From: Paguma larvata
Lineage: Eukaryota; Chordata; Mammalia; Carnivora; Viverridae
Assembly: GCA_030068075.1 (NCBI GenBank)
Contig: CM057841.1
Location: 36,559,030-36,623,029 of the forward strand
Direction of reading: 5' to 3'
DNA: 64,000 nucleotides
Positions 33,621 to 45,850 of this stretch are shown here, piece by piece. The notes beneath the pieces are model-generated. The model made no database searches. It was not told the DNA's origin and saw only the letters and a list, made by a program, of their open reading frames with translations. Each line of letters starts with the position of its first letter. The first letter of the stretch is position 1. The position numbers were made by a program, and so were the translations under genes.

Positions 33621-33679
33621 TTGCTGTAACTGCACCTGTATCCATAATCTCTTTATACCTAATCTTCCGTGTTTTTGTT

Positions 33680-33745
33680 CCTAAGAAACGGTTTGTAGGA
33701 TTCGAACTCATATTTCTAGCCCCATGGCTCCCTCTGCAACACATC
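33680..33745 (+). repeat. MIR-like 3' fragment
   Basis: 'gtttgtaggattcgaactca' and 'tttctagccccatggctcc' resemble the tail half of MIR. Short. Confidence 0.4.
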
Positions 33746-36060
33746 TTCATTAAAATCTAACGGTCTTTCATGCTCCTGAGAGAGAAGAGAATCTAAGTAG
33801 AGATGTAAAATTGAAACAGGAGGGATGAGGCTAGCCTGCAGATGAGCAATACAACAGTTCCGGTCTCGGATGAAATCCTGTATCTTCCTGAAGATCCTTT
33901 AAAATCTTATTTCTCAGTGAGTAATTTTGTCTTTATGGTACAAAAGGTAATTCCCATACCTAATATTGTTTCTAAGCACATGTGAGTACCCTGCTGAGTT
34001 ATATATGAGTTTTTTTATGAATATGACACAAAATGAAAATTCCATTTCTTGAATTGAAAAAAAAATGTAAATTGACTTTCACGCTCAAGTGAGTTGTTTC
34101 AGGGACTGGGGGCGGGGGAGCAGGATAGACTCAGCGCATCATCTACTCTATATTCATGTGTAATTGATGTAACTTTTAGCAATTGTTCTACATTTTCTAA
34201 CATCATATTCAAAGAGTAAAGTTACAGACATCATTGATTTTAAACATATCTTAGGTTGCCTTTATCAAAAGTTGCCTACTCTTGGGTAAAGGCATTAGCA
34301 GTATCTCTAAAAAGATTGTAAACTGCCAAGTTTTTAATCCTTTTGTTTTCGAGGTAGATTCTGGTATATCTCACCATATGCCCGTTATGTAGTAAGAAAT
34401 GGGCAGCTGGCATTCTGTCATTGCTCATATTTTCTTCAATTTGGGGGCAATTTTTATAAAGCTCCCTAGATGGATAAACAACACTTTGGTATAGGGCATG
34501 GAAAACTGTTTTTAGTGGCCCTGGTTGGCCAATTACAAGGATATCCTTTCTGCCAGAGCAAAGAATAAAGTTGTGAATGGACACCATATTAGAGCTGATA
34601 TGTAAGAGGCTATGCAGGAAGTTTCACAAAGAAAGATGATAAAAAAGAAAATGCATACACATTGTCGATGTTAAAGATGGTTTGTTCAAATTATAAATTA
34701 TGAAGTGTTATATAAAGAAATTTTCACATGGAAAACATTACTGGTCAACCATTCTTATAGTCCATGTGTAATATTAGGTTCCAAAGCAGATTAGTTAAGC
34801 AAAGGATATTTGCTATTAAAGATGGAGTTAGAGGCTCAAACTCAGGTCTTATGACTGCAAGACCATCCACTATGTCATTTCACAAGAGTAAAGCACCCTT
34901 AGAAGACATACGCGCACACATGAATACGAGCGCACCCATGCATGCACACACATACACACGATATGTCTTTAATGAACAATATCAGTTAAATTTGCCTTAA
35001 TCTTTCATATGTTCCTTAAAGTATTGCATTATGCTTACTGATAAATCTGATATTACACTGTCAGGCATATAATCATTTCTTAATTAATATATTTTAAATG
35101 TGTGAGTGAGTGACCGGGTATGTAATCATGTATTTATAATGAGAATATGTTAAATGTTTCTTGGGTGTGTCTTAGAGAAATTCTGTATATATTAATCAAC
35201 TCAAATAATTCTTATACTTTGAACAAATAACATTTTTTACTCAATCAATAGTAAAAGGTGAATTATTCAATTTAATATCCACATATCTTAACAGAAGAGA
35301 GTTTGGCGAGCAGAGCTGGTAAGTGTAATTGGTATCCTTTGCAGAAATTTAGCATTCTCACTTTCTGATAGCTCTGCTCTTAGCAAGAATATACTGCCAG
35401 AGTTGCCAGGACCCCAATCTTTCTACACTGCTCATTATTACCTTGCTATTCAGGAACCACAAATGCAGCTTGTGTGAAGGAATTAAAGTGCAGGCTAATT
35501 GTTTCAAGTGTCTTTAATGGCAGCCTTCTGAGATCATTGGTCACTATTATCTATCAACCCAGAAAGGAAAATGTAGCACTTGTAGGAACCAACACAGACT
35601 TCCATGTAAAAATTAAAACAATATGTTTAACTGATGATACAGATAAGAAGCGTTCCAGTTAGCACTCTTATGTTATGTAAAATTTTAGGGTGATTCTGAT
35701 TCCAATACGCTGTTCACTCTTTCCATTTAAGTACATTGTGTGCCATAGTTTAGAACCATATAAGTGTTAGTTTTAGAAAACACTAGACGGTGTCTGGCCA
35801 ACCTCCTTAATTTGAGGATGGTCACAAAAATTTCCTGAACTCTCCTAGCATAGAAGATCTCTCAATGACATCAGAAAACATATGACTTGACATTTTGAAT
35901 GAAGGATTTTGTGTAGAATACTAGACACCTAACTCCTCTATCGATTCTCAATTTATATGAAAGAATAACTCAATAGCAAAACTTGCTCCTAGAGAAATCT
36001 GAGCCTCTGGCCCTAGACAAATTGAAAACATACCTACTCTTCTGTATTTCTTACTGACTG
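33746..36060. other. Unique AT-rich sequence
   Basis: Holds a short MIR-like piece at about 34828-34885 ('ggctcaaactcaggtcttat') and a degenerate (CA)n run at 34910-34960. A 103-codon minus-strand open frame (34276-34587) is unrecognised and isolated. No gene supported. Confidence 0.4.
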
Positions 36061-37544
36061 ACCCTGCAGCTTGTGTTTTTTTTTTTTCTTTTCTTTTTTT
36101 TGTTTGTTATTGCATTTGAACTGAATAATTCCATGAGCTTAAATTTGTATCATTAGTAGTGTCATTATTACTGTTGTCATATTTATTTAGTACAGCCTAT
36201 TTCTAACATGAATAGTTAATAGCTGAACTGACATTTTTGAAAATATACTTAAGAGAATACAGCCCTTTATGAAGGAAGAGAATGGTTCTGTTATGTCACA
36301 GTAATAAAAATTCTTTGAGAATATAATGCAATACTCTTTTTTTTTATGCCATCCTTAACACTCTTTCTTGCTGAGGCTTTTGCAGGGGAAAGGGAAGAGA
36401 GAGAAGACTATGGTGCAGGTTAGGCATACAGGAGAATCACCCAGTGAGCATGAATTAGAGAAGAAATGGAATCACAAATAGTGGCATGCTCTCCAACTGT
36501 GAATGGTCAGGATTATTGGATACAAAGTCACTGAATGTACTTAATTCATTGATCAACAAAGCAGTTTGATCTTTGCAACCTTGTGAGTATCAGAAATGGG
36601 ATTTTAAAAGTGATTACTGTGTGTGTCATATGGCCCAACTCAAAATTCACTGAACATAAACTTCCTGAGAATCCTTTAACTTCTAAGAACATTGCTAAGG
36701 CTGAGAAAACAAAGATAGAAAGGAGCAACTCAGTTTCGTGAAGTCAACCACATAAATAAGTATCTGAGAGATATGTGTTGTAAAAAAAAAAATCAAGCTC
36801 AAAGCATAGCCCATGGAAATCAAGGTGGAAAAAGCTAATGCTTAAATAGTTTTTTAAAGGGGAAGTAGAGATCTATATAGGTAAGTAAGATGGGACAGAA
36901 TGTCTTTGGTATTATGGGCGTTGCATAGCAAATAGTACTTCAGGTATCTAGGCAATTCTCATGATAAAGAGAGGTTATCAAAACATAGCAATCCACATGT
37001 GGCAAAGATAGATTTCTACTTCCTGATCTCAGTTTCTGGGCTTGAGTCATTCATTCCCCACTTCTTCCTTATCCTGAGTGTCCAGGTTCGAAACCATCAT
37101 TTCCATCTCAAGAAGTTTACATTTTCCTTGCTGATTTTTAAATGCATACATTTGAGCCCAAGATCTTCCAAAATGCCCAACAGAGCAGCCAGATACTTAC
37201 TGGGCAGAGCATCTAATTGCACATCTTACAGATTTTTGTATTTGATGTGAGAGTTTTTTTCTGAAAGTCGTAGTAGATGGTCTTGAGAAATGAGCGCCTT
37301 GTTTTTGTTACCTCCTGAAGTATTCTATAGGTGCGTGTGTGCTTGTTGCCAAGATTTTTCACAATCCAAGGAAGAGGGTATACCAGCCAGAAACTCACAG
37401 GTCAGAAATCTCACCGGGAAGAGAAAGCAATGTCAATATCCTTGGCTAGTGTGAGAAATAGTCTTTGCTGCATTTGGATAGGAAATTCATGTCTCCTGAG
37501 TAAATCCTTGTTCTGTTTTGGCCACCTTGTAAAGACTGTCAGAG
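36061..37544. other. Unique AT-rich sequence
   Basis: Contains T-rich runs (36076-36100 and 36334-36347) and an A run (36781-36792). No repeat family or gene recognised. Confidence 0.4.
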
Positions 37545-37660
37545 CGGCTTTGCACTATGAGCTTAGGGCCCAATGTGAGGCTCAAACTCACAAACCTGTG
37601 AGATCCTGACCTGAGAAATTAAGAATTAGATGTTTAACCGACTGAGCCACCCAGGAGCCC
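37545..37660 (-). mobile_element. CAN SINE, truncated at the 3' side
   Basis: Only the head half is present: GAGGCTCAAACTCACAAACC, GTGAGATCCTGACCTGAG and CGACTGAGCCACCCAGGAGC. The GA-rich block and tail are missing. Confidence 0.88.
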
Positions 37661-37748
37661 GATAGAATTACGTTCTAATTGTGGGAACACTCCACATAAT
37701 CACCATCAGCTGCTGTCTGGGTCTTAATGTGGAATTTGGAGGGAAACG

Positions 37749-38397
37749 CAGTAGTTTCCCCTTAGCCGCAGTTTCGCTTTCCGCAGTTCTAGTTCCCACT
37801 GGCAACCTAAGTCTGGAAGCCCGCGGTCCTCCTTGTGACGAATCATCAGAAGGTCAATAACAGCCTGACTCTACCTCACAATGCCTGCATCTTTCACCTC
37901 GCTTGGTCTCCTCACACAGGCGTTTTGCCATCTCCTGACATCAGAACAAGAACGGTGAGTACAGTGCAATGAGATATTTTGAGAGGGACCACATTTACCT
38001 GGTACCTTTGACCCTTGAACATGAAGTTATGCATGCCGACCCTCGGCATAGCCGAAAATCCTCGCATAACTTTTACCTTCCCCAAAACTTCACTACTCAT
38101 AACCTACTGGTGACCGGAAGTCACCCCAAATAACGTAAACAGTTGATTAACACGGGTTTTTTTTGTGTTGTAAGTATTATATACTGTATTCTTACAATTA
38201 AGTGAGCTGGAGAAAAAAATGTTATTAAGAAAATCATAAGGAAGAGAAAATACATTTACAGTCCCATAAAATTAAACTTTATCCTTGGCATGTATATATA
38301 GGTAAAACAGTATATATGGAGGTTTGTACTATCCATGGTTCCAGGCATCCACTGGGGGTTTGGGAAGGTATCCTCCATGAATAAGGGGGGACAACTA
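37749..38397 (+). mobile_element. Tigger-type (pogo/Tc1-mariner) DNA transposon, host of a nested element
   Basis: Left terminus CAGTAGTTTCCCCTTAGCCG and right terminus ATAAGGGGGGACAACTA are inverted copies. Interior blocks 'cctccttgtgacgaatcatc', 'agaaggtcaataacagcctg', 'cttggtctcctcacacaggc' and 'gaacggtgagtacagtgcaa', then on the far side 'aaaattaaactttatccttg', 'ccaggcatccactgggggtt' and 'ggtatcctccatgaataagg', match a carnivoran non-autonomous Tigger. A TA dinucleotide follows at 38398-38399. No transposase remains. Confidence 0.8.
38005..38264 (+). mobile_element. MER8/Tigger-like element nested in the Tigger, right end lost
   Basis: A TA at 38003-38004 is followed by CCTTTGACCCTTGAACATG, then 'cctcggcatagccgaaaatc', 'tgaccggaagtcaccccaaa', 'acagttgattaacacggg', 'attatatactgtattcttac' and 'gttattaagaaaatcataag', the order of a MER8-like miniature element. 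It stops after 'gaaaatacatttacagtc' without its right inverted terminus and passes directly into host-element sequence. Confidence 0.72.
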
Positions 38398-38399
38398 TA

Positions 38400-40439
38400 T
38401 AGCATTAGTCTGAATGCCTTGCTCGAATCCATTTTTTGAGGTACTCCACATTGTCTTTGTTCATCCCTACTTACAGAACATTGTTTGCTCTCCCATTTTA
38501 ACTGCTGCCTCAATATTCAGAGTGTTATTTGACATTATTTTCTCAGCTATAGGCAACCTCGGCTGCCCTCTGAAAGTGAGTTTTCTTCTAGCAAGCCTGC
38601 CATACATTTCCTTCCGCCATTTAATCGGGCTGATAAGCAGAAACTGGGCTGCTGCCAAAGATGTAACTATCCAGGGACCCAAATGCCTTCCATGTGGAGC
38701 CATTTAATGTTAGAGAACATAAAAGGATATTTTTATTGGCTATCGATTTCTATATGAAAGGAAATATTTTGCCTTGACCAAGCTAGCCTAAGTGGGTTTA
38801 GGCTTTGGTTGGAGCTGGGCATGCAAACTCTCACTGCTTCAAGGGATGATGTGATGATTTGTAAGTGATATATGTAATGATTCACAATGTAGTCAAGATC
38901 TGGTCCCTGTAATGTGTATCGGTTTTCCTTTTTATTCCTCTCTGCATCATCTACCCCTGTTGGTCCTGCTTTTAGATGCTATTACTTCCTGGAAGAACTA
39001 TCTCTTTGATCCGAAAAAAAATTTGAATTCTTACAATATTCCTAATCACTCCTCTCAGAATGAGCATAAAAGGCTGGTTATGCTCCTTTTTCTAGTGCAA
39101 TACAGTGGCTGCTACCCGGGAGAAATACAAAGCCTATACCATCAAGATTGGGACAGGATGCATTCATGTGACAATCACATAATGAGTTGTGAAATCAGGA
39201 TTTTTAATGAAACTCCATTGTCTGCTCTACAGATTAGAGTATGTCATCCTCCTGAACAAGCAGAAACATTTCCAGATTGATTGAGGCGTCTTTACCGAAG
39301 CAGCGTCTCCGTTTATTTTGCTGGGGCCTTTAACCCCTAAGAATAGTAGCTGATTGTAATTGCATAAATGGCATAATATTTTAGAGACCTATGGAGAACT
39401 TGTGTGGAACTGAAGCCTTTTTTCAACACAGCCTGCCATTGTACATAGTTCTTACTCATTTTCCTGATTTCATTAGTAAGGATATTTTTATGGAAGTGGA
39501 TTAAGGTTTATAGGTTTATTTTATTGTGCTGTAGATTCTGCTATAATTATACCACTGATGGATTATGTTAAAATGCTTTGTGGGAAGCTTTCAAAACATA
39601 TCAAACTCTGGAAGTGCTTTTGATCTACAAAGTCTATTTTTTTGTCCCACCTGGAGTTAACTGAGACACTCTGCCCCTACTTCGCTTGCCCACAGCTTCC
39701 AACTCAAACCATTTTTCTCTTCATTTTTACAGTTAAAGGGCACTAACTTAGCTGTGGTAAATATACTTGAAAGACCCTCCATTCCCAAGTATATAAATGT
39801 TCATAAAAATAAGAAACATTAAGTAAGAAGGAGACAAAGAATGAATAACAAGTTTAGTCTTACTGTTTTTTTTTAATACTTACCTATGACATTTTGAGTA
39901 AGAAATTCTCTAGTATGTAGAAGCATTTTCATGAATGTTTGAATCACTGAGGGGTGAAAGTGTTGGTGTGAATTCTACTTAATTTTTTTCTAAGGTAGTC
40001 TATGATTTCTGAGGAAATGACAGAGGACAATTTTATTAAGGAGTCATTTGACTGGACTTTTTGGGTCATCCATGTACGTCATCAGATTATAACTTCAGGG
40101 CTTCAAAATTTAGAATTTATTCCCTGTTCTTACTTCCCTAGTTTAGGAGGCTAGGGCGTAAATGGTTATCGGCTCATAAATTTTTAAAGGACCACAGTCT
40201 TAGAATATCCCATAAGGGCCCAAATCTCTGACCAGTGTTTTATTTAAAAGGAAGTGAGCCTAGAGTCTTACTAGTGAGGCAAAGTAGAATTCATTCTGGA
40301 CACCAGGCTTATATAGCCATTGCTTATCCCAGATTTCCACGTACATATCAAATACCCATTGGACATTTAATCAGTGCAAAGAGAATGAAAGTATCTTAGT
40401 TTCTGCACAAGGGCCTGCTCCTGCTTTTATAACCCTCAC
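38400..40439. other. Unique sequence with candidate conserved blocks
   Basis: 38500-38710 and 39240-39620 are non-repetitive with mixed AT-motif and GC composition (for example GCAGCGTCTCCGTTTATTTT and TTGTAATTGCATAAATGGC). A 122-codon plus-strand open frame (38912-39280) starts in unremarkable DNA and matches no known family. No gene supported. A regulatory role is inference. Confidence 0.35.
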
Positions 40440-41201
40440 ATACTATTTCTTATCAGGTTTGCCCCATTTCAGTAAAGGACATCACCATCTCATGCCAAAA
40501 AGGGTTCTTAAGTCACCCTCTCAGATGCGTTATTCAAGCCAAATCCAATCCAGAGCCTCTTGATTGGCTCTAATTTAAAAATCGGTCTCAAATTGAGAAA
40601 GTTTCCCAGCTTCAGAATAAACACCCTAGTCCAAGCAACGCTGGTTTCCCTCCTGGATTACTAAAGTAACTTCCTTCCTAGCATGCCTTCCTACCTTTAC
40701 TCTTATATGTCTGTGGTACATTCTACACCTGGAAACCAGAATGATCTTTTAAAATTGCAAATATGAATACATTGGTCTCCCATTCAAAATGGTCTAGTGG
40801 TATGTCAAGGTAGTCAACACTTTTTCCAGACCTTGCCCTGGAGCCTGTCACCTCCATTATCTTCTTGCCCCTCCTACCTTCCTGACCACATCCCCCATCT
40901 TCTCTCCTTTGTTTATTGTTCCTCAGAAACACTGGCCTTGTTGTCATTGCTAGAACATGCTCAACTCATCTGTTTCATAGCAATTTATATGTTCTTCTCT
41001 CCCTACCTGGAATGTTATTTCTCATCATCTTTCTGTATCTTGCTGCCCATTCATTCATGTCCCTCTGCAATTGTTTTCTGCCACAAATGCCATTTGTAAT
41101 CACCCTATCCAAAGTGACTCTTCCCCTCATCCTTTTGTCTTATCCCCTATTTTTACTTCACAGAAGTGACCTCTATATTTCACTTCACATTTAGTCATGT
41201 A

Positions 41202-41640
41202 GTTTTAATTCTTTTTTTTTTAAAGTTTATTTATTTTTGAGAGACATAGAGACAGAGCATGAGCAGGGGACGGGCAGAGAGAGTGGGAGACACAGAATTT
41301 GAAGCAGGCTCCAGGCTCTGAGCCATCAGCACAGAGCCCGACACGGGGCTCAAACTCACAGACCGTGAGATCATGACCTGAGCTGAAGTCGACCGCTTAA
41401 CCAACTGAGCCACCCAGGTGCTCCTTTAATTCTTTTTTTTTTTTTTAATTTATTTATTTTTGAGAAAGAGAGCAGAGGAGAGGCAGAGAGAACTGGAGAG
41501 AGAGAGAGAGGATCCCCAGCAGGCTCTGCATTGTCATTGCAGAGCCCAATATGGGGCTCAAAACTGATGAATTGTGAGATCATGACCTGAGCCGAAATCA
41601 AGAGTCATATACTTAACCTACTAAGCCACTCAGGGACCCC
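41202..41640 (-). mobile_element. Older CAN SINE, split by a younger one
   Basis: Body at 41441-41640 (GAGAGAGAGGATCCCCAGCA, ATTGTGAGATCATGACCTGA, end CACTCAGGGACCCC). Its T-rich tail lies on both sides of the younger SINE. Its own target duplication TAGTCATGTA is at 41192-41201 and 41641-41650, bracketing the whole composite and dating it after the L2. Confidence 0.93.
41220..41424 (-). mobile_element. Younger CAN SINE inserted in the tail of the older SINE
   Basis: Near-consensus copy (AAGCAGGCTCCAGGCTCTGA, head end CACCCAGGTGCTCC). Target duplication TTTAATTCTTTTTTTT at 41204-41219 and 41425-41440 is made of the older SINE's tail, proving the order of events. Confidence 0.95.
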
Positions 41641-41785
41641 TAGTCATGTACATTTCATTCTTCTTCTCACAGTAAATTGTAAAATTCTGGGAAGATGGAG
41701 ATTTTTGCTTTATCACTGGTGTTTGCCGCTTTATACCCTAATGATAGGCACTCAATAAGCATTTGATGACTTAATGACCAAAGGA

Positions 41786-42060
41786 ATGAATGGAACAAAG
41801 AGTGGTTAAGATTGAACCCTGAGGAATCTGAGCTTTTAAAACTTGAGGAAGAGTAAATAAAGAGGAGGGGCAGAAGATGTGAGAAAAAGCCTGGAGAGCT
41901 ACTAAATATGGTAGACCCTTGACTTCTCTTCCATGAATATGTATTCCAGTGAGATACTCAGTGCTTCTTAGAAAAACAAACAAGTCATCAAACTGGCATC
42001 TGGGAATGGAGGGAAAAGCAAAGGAGAAGTGGAATCATTTAGAAGCTGCAGACTGTTCCT
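41786..42060 (+). repeat. Ancient interspersed repeat remnant (family not named)
   Basis: 'agattgaaccctgaggaatc' and 'gaggaggggcagaagatgtg' match the later part of the old repeat seen at 52.9 and 61.3 kb. Diverged. Confidence 0.35.
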
Positions 42061-42764
42061 TTAGCAAATGACTGAATGCTAAATTTAATTGGATGTGCTC
42101 CACTAGAGAAAATAGTCTACTCATTAAAACATCAATACTTGAAGTTCCAAGCAATCTGGCATCTTTTTTGAATTACAATATGTGCAAAAGAAAGACTCCT
42201 ACAATGTTTTATCCTGATAATAGTTTTTTATCCATAATTTGTATTGGGTGTGCAATCTGCGGAGACGAGAATTTTCTAGACATTGATCATCTGATTTTGA
42301 ATCAATGTTATAAGCATATCCATATTTGTAAAACTGATAGAATGTTATATTCTAGTCTCCTGAGCTTAAATCAGTTACAAACACACAGTCTATGAAAACT
42401 GTTTCATAGACTGTTTATTTTGATTTGGAGCTCAAAGATCAGCTTTGTATAGTGGGAAAAATGTAAGCAATCCAAAACCCTGAGTTTTTGTCCTAGGTTT
42501 AAACTTCAGTAGCCTAAACTAGTAATCTTAACCTTAGGCTAGGTCTTCAAGCTCAGTTTCTGCAGATGCAGATTAGAGATTATTTCGAGGTCTGTTTTGA
42601 AGATTAAATGATACAACGTTTATGCCTGGATTTTATAAATTAAAAATATCATTAGGGATATTATAACAGCAAATATTAAAGTTAATGCAGAAGTAAACTT
42701 AATAATTTTGATTTAATAGAATTTTTATTTATATGCCAGTTTGGCAGTAAAATTAAACTTCATC
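42061..42764. other. Unique AT-rich sequence
   Basis: No repeat recognised other than the hairpin at 42385-42414. A 100-codon open frame (42093-42395) is unrecognised and ends within the hairpin. Confidence 0.4.
42385..42414. other. Perfect 13-bp inverted repeat, 4-nt loop
   Basis: ACAGTCTATGAAA (42385-42397), loop ACTG, TTTCATAGACTGT (42402-42414). Every base of the stem pairs. Not part of a recognised transposon. Confidence 0.93.
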
Positions 42765-43200
42765 ATATGGCCTTCAAAATCCTATGCAACGAGGCTCCTG
42801 ACTATTATTCCCAATACATTGATCTTGCTTTCCTTCTAACATGTCAGGCTCCATCCACCTTGAAGTTTCCCAATTGTTGTTCCATTTTCCTGGAAGTTTC
42901 TTCCTTCAGATGACTTGGTCCTTTGCCAAATATATGATGCATTTCAAATAATATGTCCCCAGAAATCCCTTACTTGACAACCCAATATAAAGAGTCACCT
43001 TCTTTTATATATAACTTCACAAATAGGACTTCCTAGCAAATTTCCAAGTTGTCTTAACAGCCCTTATACACCAACCGAATGTATGTATTCATGCAACACT
43101 TTATTTCTGTGTTTATTGATTTCTTTATTCTGTCATGACTGACTCTTTACAAAGAAATGTAGCTTTTGTGAGAGCAAGAATTATTGTTCATTAGCATAGT
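42765..43200 (+). mobile_element. L2 LINE fragment
   Basis: 'catatggccttcaaaatcct', 'caggctccatccaccttgaa', 'ttccattttcctggaagttt' and 'atgtagcttttgtgagagca' follow the L2 3' order, strongly diverged. Confidence 0.6.
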
Positions 43201-45689
43201 CTTAGTCTTAGATCTGTGGTTGTAGAAGGAAGGAAAGAGAGAAAGAAGAAATGAGGTAAAGAATGAAAGAAAAAAGAAAGTTTAAATTGGAAGGTCTTTG
43301 TAAAGAGGTTATGATATTATTTGGCATACAGTTAATCCCTAATAAGTGATAGTTGTAATGGTAATGGCTGTTTTTTTTTTTTTTTGCCATTCTTGTTATC
43401 TTTGCTTACATTCAGTCCTCAGGGGATAGGAAATAAAACTTTTTTTTTTCTTTTGATAGGAAAATAGATCTTAAGATTTAGCTACAGTATCATTGTTCCT
43501 AGAAAATTCCTAAGACAAGTTAATGCCAAATTTAGTACTTAGCTGTTGTTCAGTTTACCGGTGGAATCATCAGCAGTATTATGGGAAACATTATGAGACC
43601 TACTTGGGGGGAACTAATACCTGAAATTTGAAGAAGAAAATTAATTTTTAAAACTTAGGTTTTCTGAACCATTATGTCAAGGTATAACCTTTTGAAAATT
43701 TCAAAATGTATTTGTTTCTGTTAAGAATTTCATGGTTTATGTATTACAGATACATACTGAGATTTCTGGCATTTTGGTTTAGAGAAAGATCTATTAATAT
43801 TTTCTATTATTATTAAATTATCAGTGATATTATAATAGTTTTTCCATCCTTGGAGAAATGTCAGATTTATTCGTCTTTTAAGCCCATATATTGACCAGTA
43901 ATCCCCTAGGTGTCACCATGTGTTTTGAAAGAAGAAATCAAAAAAATTGTTTTACTAGACATAAATTTCACTTCATTCAACCATGAATAAGGCATCATAA
44001 AAAATTTTAAAAAAATTTAAGGAATTTGTAGGAGGATGATAAAATAATGAAATAATAATTAGAATCCATAAGTAAGATTCTAATTTTAACATAGTAACAA
44101 TGATAATAATTACTATTAAAATATTATTTAATAATTATTATCATAGTCATTATTTTGTGTGTTGTTTTGGAAAATTGAAACTATTAATCAGGGAGATATT
44201 TGATAGCAAGAATGTTCCTGCTTCGTATGTAATCTTCCATGTTATAGGCACATGATATGTAGAAAATAGCATTAAAAATTAAGAAGAAAATAAATACTTT
44301 ATGGTCAATATAGACTTCAAAATCCCTCTTTGCCTTAACAGGTTAGGTTTTCCTGCTAGCTCAGTATAGGCTGAGCAATTTGGAAGAAGTTCAAGATATA
44401 TTTTAATAGGACATGTCTGAGAAGTAGCAATTTACAAATGAAATACGTATTGTAAGTATTAGGAGGTTTAATTGGAAAGGAAACTATTCTTAAGAGAATC
44501 ATCTTGAATCATTATCTTGTAGTGCTAAGTGTACTGTGCTATATATATTTTCAAGCTAGGAAATAACCCAATTAATATTTGAAATTCCTGAAAGCTGTGC
44601 TGGTGACTGCACTCAGAATGTGGCCCATGTAGGAAGTCATTCCAGTGAAGCCAGAGGAAAACATTGCTTCCTGACTTGTATCTTCTAAGCTTTAGGTGGT
44701 TTATATTCTGATTTGGTAGTTAATCATTCATTTTCTCTTTTCTCAATTACCTCTATAATTATTTTTTCCTTTCATAAGCTTCCTTCTTTTGTCAGCTTCT
44801 CCATTCCATAGATTTCAGATCTTTTCAGAAAATCATTCTCGAATAAAGCCTGTAGGAGATCCTTAAGTTAGTCTTTCACTTGGGCTGATTTTTATTGTGT
44901 TTTTCTCATTAACAGTCTTCCTTGAAGGATTCGAATGAAAGAAACAGGTGTATTATTTCACATGACCTCATTAGTTGGAATTCAATGTTTGCATAATTAC
45001 ATTTGACTTAGAGTTAGAACTTTTGTTTATGGTTTTGAGATTTAGAGATTTTTTTTTTAAAGATTTCTTTTATTTTCTTTAGCCCCTATTCAAAAGTTAT
45101 AAAGACTAAGACATCACAGAGACCAAATAGGGCATTTTCTAAATTTCCATTAGAAATAAACAAGGGTGTTGAATTGCACAAACGCTAGCCTAAGCACTCA
45201 TTTGAAATCAAACCCAAGATAAAACCTATTGTTTTGGATTACAGAAAGTTTAGTCAGAAGATGACAAGATTGAGCTTTTCTGTACTTCCTGATTTGCATT
45301 TTTTTGAGGCCCTAACATCTCTATTCTTGGAACTCCTTTATAAAAACAGTATCAATGCTATATCATTGCCTGGCATTTTTTTTTTTTGTAATAATTTCAT
45401 AAAAGATTGGGTACATGTATTTAAGTATGTGTTCTTTACATGTTCGAATTTATCTGATCAGAGAAAAATAAGGTCTCCAGCAGGCATTGGTGATCCATGT
45501 TTATGCTACTGAAATACATTTAAGACTGAGGATTTATTTGTAAATGTACATCTGACCATTTGTAGATGGATGTATTCACTCCTATGAGAAATACTAAGCA
45601 TTTTGTGAAAAGTAACATGAATTCAGAATAGTCCCTGCAAATAATATGAGACAGGAACAATCTATGTTAAAATGGGGTTTAATACATAG
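43201..45689. other. Very AT-rich unique sequence
   Basis: Contains a purine tract (43230-43285), poly(T) runs (43371-43385, 43441-43450, 45051-45058 and 45379-45388) and the inverted repeat at 44101-44143. No repeat family or gene recognised. Confidence 0.4.
44101..44143. other. AT-only inverted repeat, 12-bp arms
   Basis: TGATAATAATTA (44101-44112) and TAATTATTATCA (44132-44143) are perfect inverse copies with a 19-nt AT-rich spacer. The surrounding 150 bp is also rich in ATAATAAT units, so chance is more likely here than for the other hairpins. Confidence 0.88.
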
Positions 45690-45850
45690 GATTATGGGAG
45701 TGCGGGAGAGGAACATTTTGGGCAATTTGAAAGGTTTGCCATCTGAGTAAAGCCTTGAGATAGTACTTCAATAACTGAAATAAAAAGGAAGGAAAGCTAA
45801 TCTGGCTGAGGGAGTAACATCAACAGAGGCACAGGGCATGAAACAAGCCC
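45690..45850 (+). repeat. Ancient interspersed repeat remnant (family not named)
   Basis: 'ccatctgagtaaagccttga', 'ggaaggaaagctaatctggc' and 'taacatcaacagaggcaca' resemble the same old repeat as at 61.3 kb. Confidence 0.4.

Larger units (their letters stand above)
40440..41785 (+). mobile_element. Long L2 LINE 3' fragment carrying two nested SINEs
   Basis: Ordered L2 blocks: 'ccctagtccaagcaacgctg', 'aaccagaatgatcttttaaa', 'agaccttgccctggagcctg', 'agaaacactggccttgttgt', 'ctccctacctggaatgttat' and 'aatcaccctatccaaagtga', then across the SINEs 'ttctcacagtaaattgtaaa' and 'gataggcactcaataagcat'. The end of ORF2 and the 3' UTR are covered, but the frame is lost. The 100- and 92-codon open frames here are fragments of this sequence. 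Confidence 0.8.

Noticed and set aside
34276..34587. Minus-strand open frame of 103 codons
   Set aside because: No recognised similarity, isolated in AT-rich unique DNA.
38912..39280. Plus-strand open frame of 122 codons
   Set aside because: Isolated, AT-rich start region, no known domain, no flanking splice sites that would make it an exon.
44101..44143. AT-rich inverted repeat as a transposon end
   Set aside because: No target duplication, and the surrounding ATAATAAT-rich sequence makes a chance palindrome likely. Listed only as structure.
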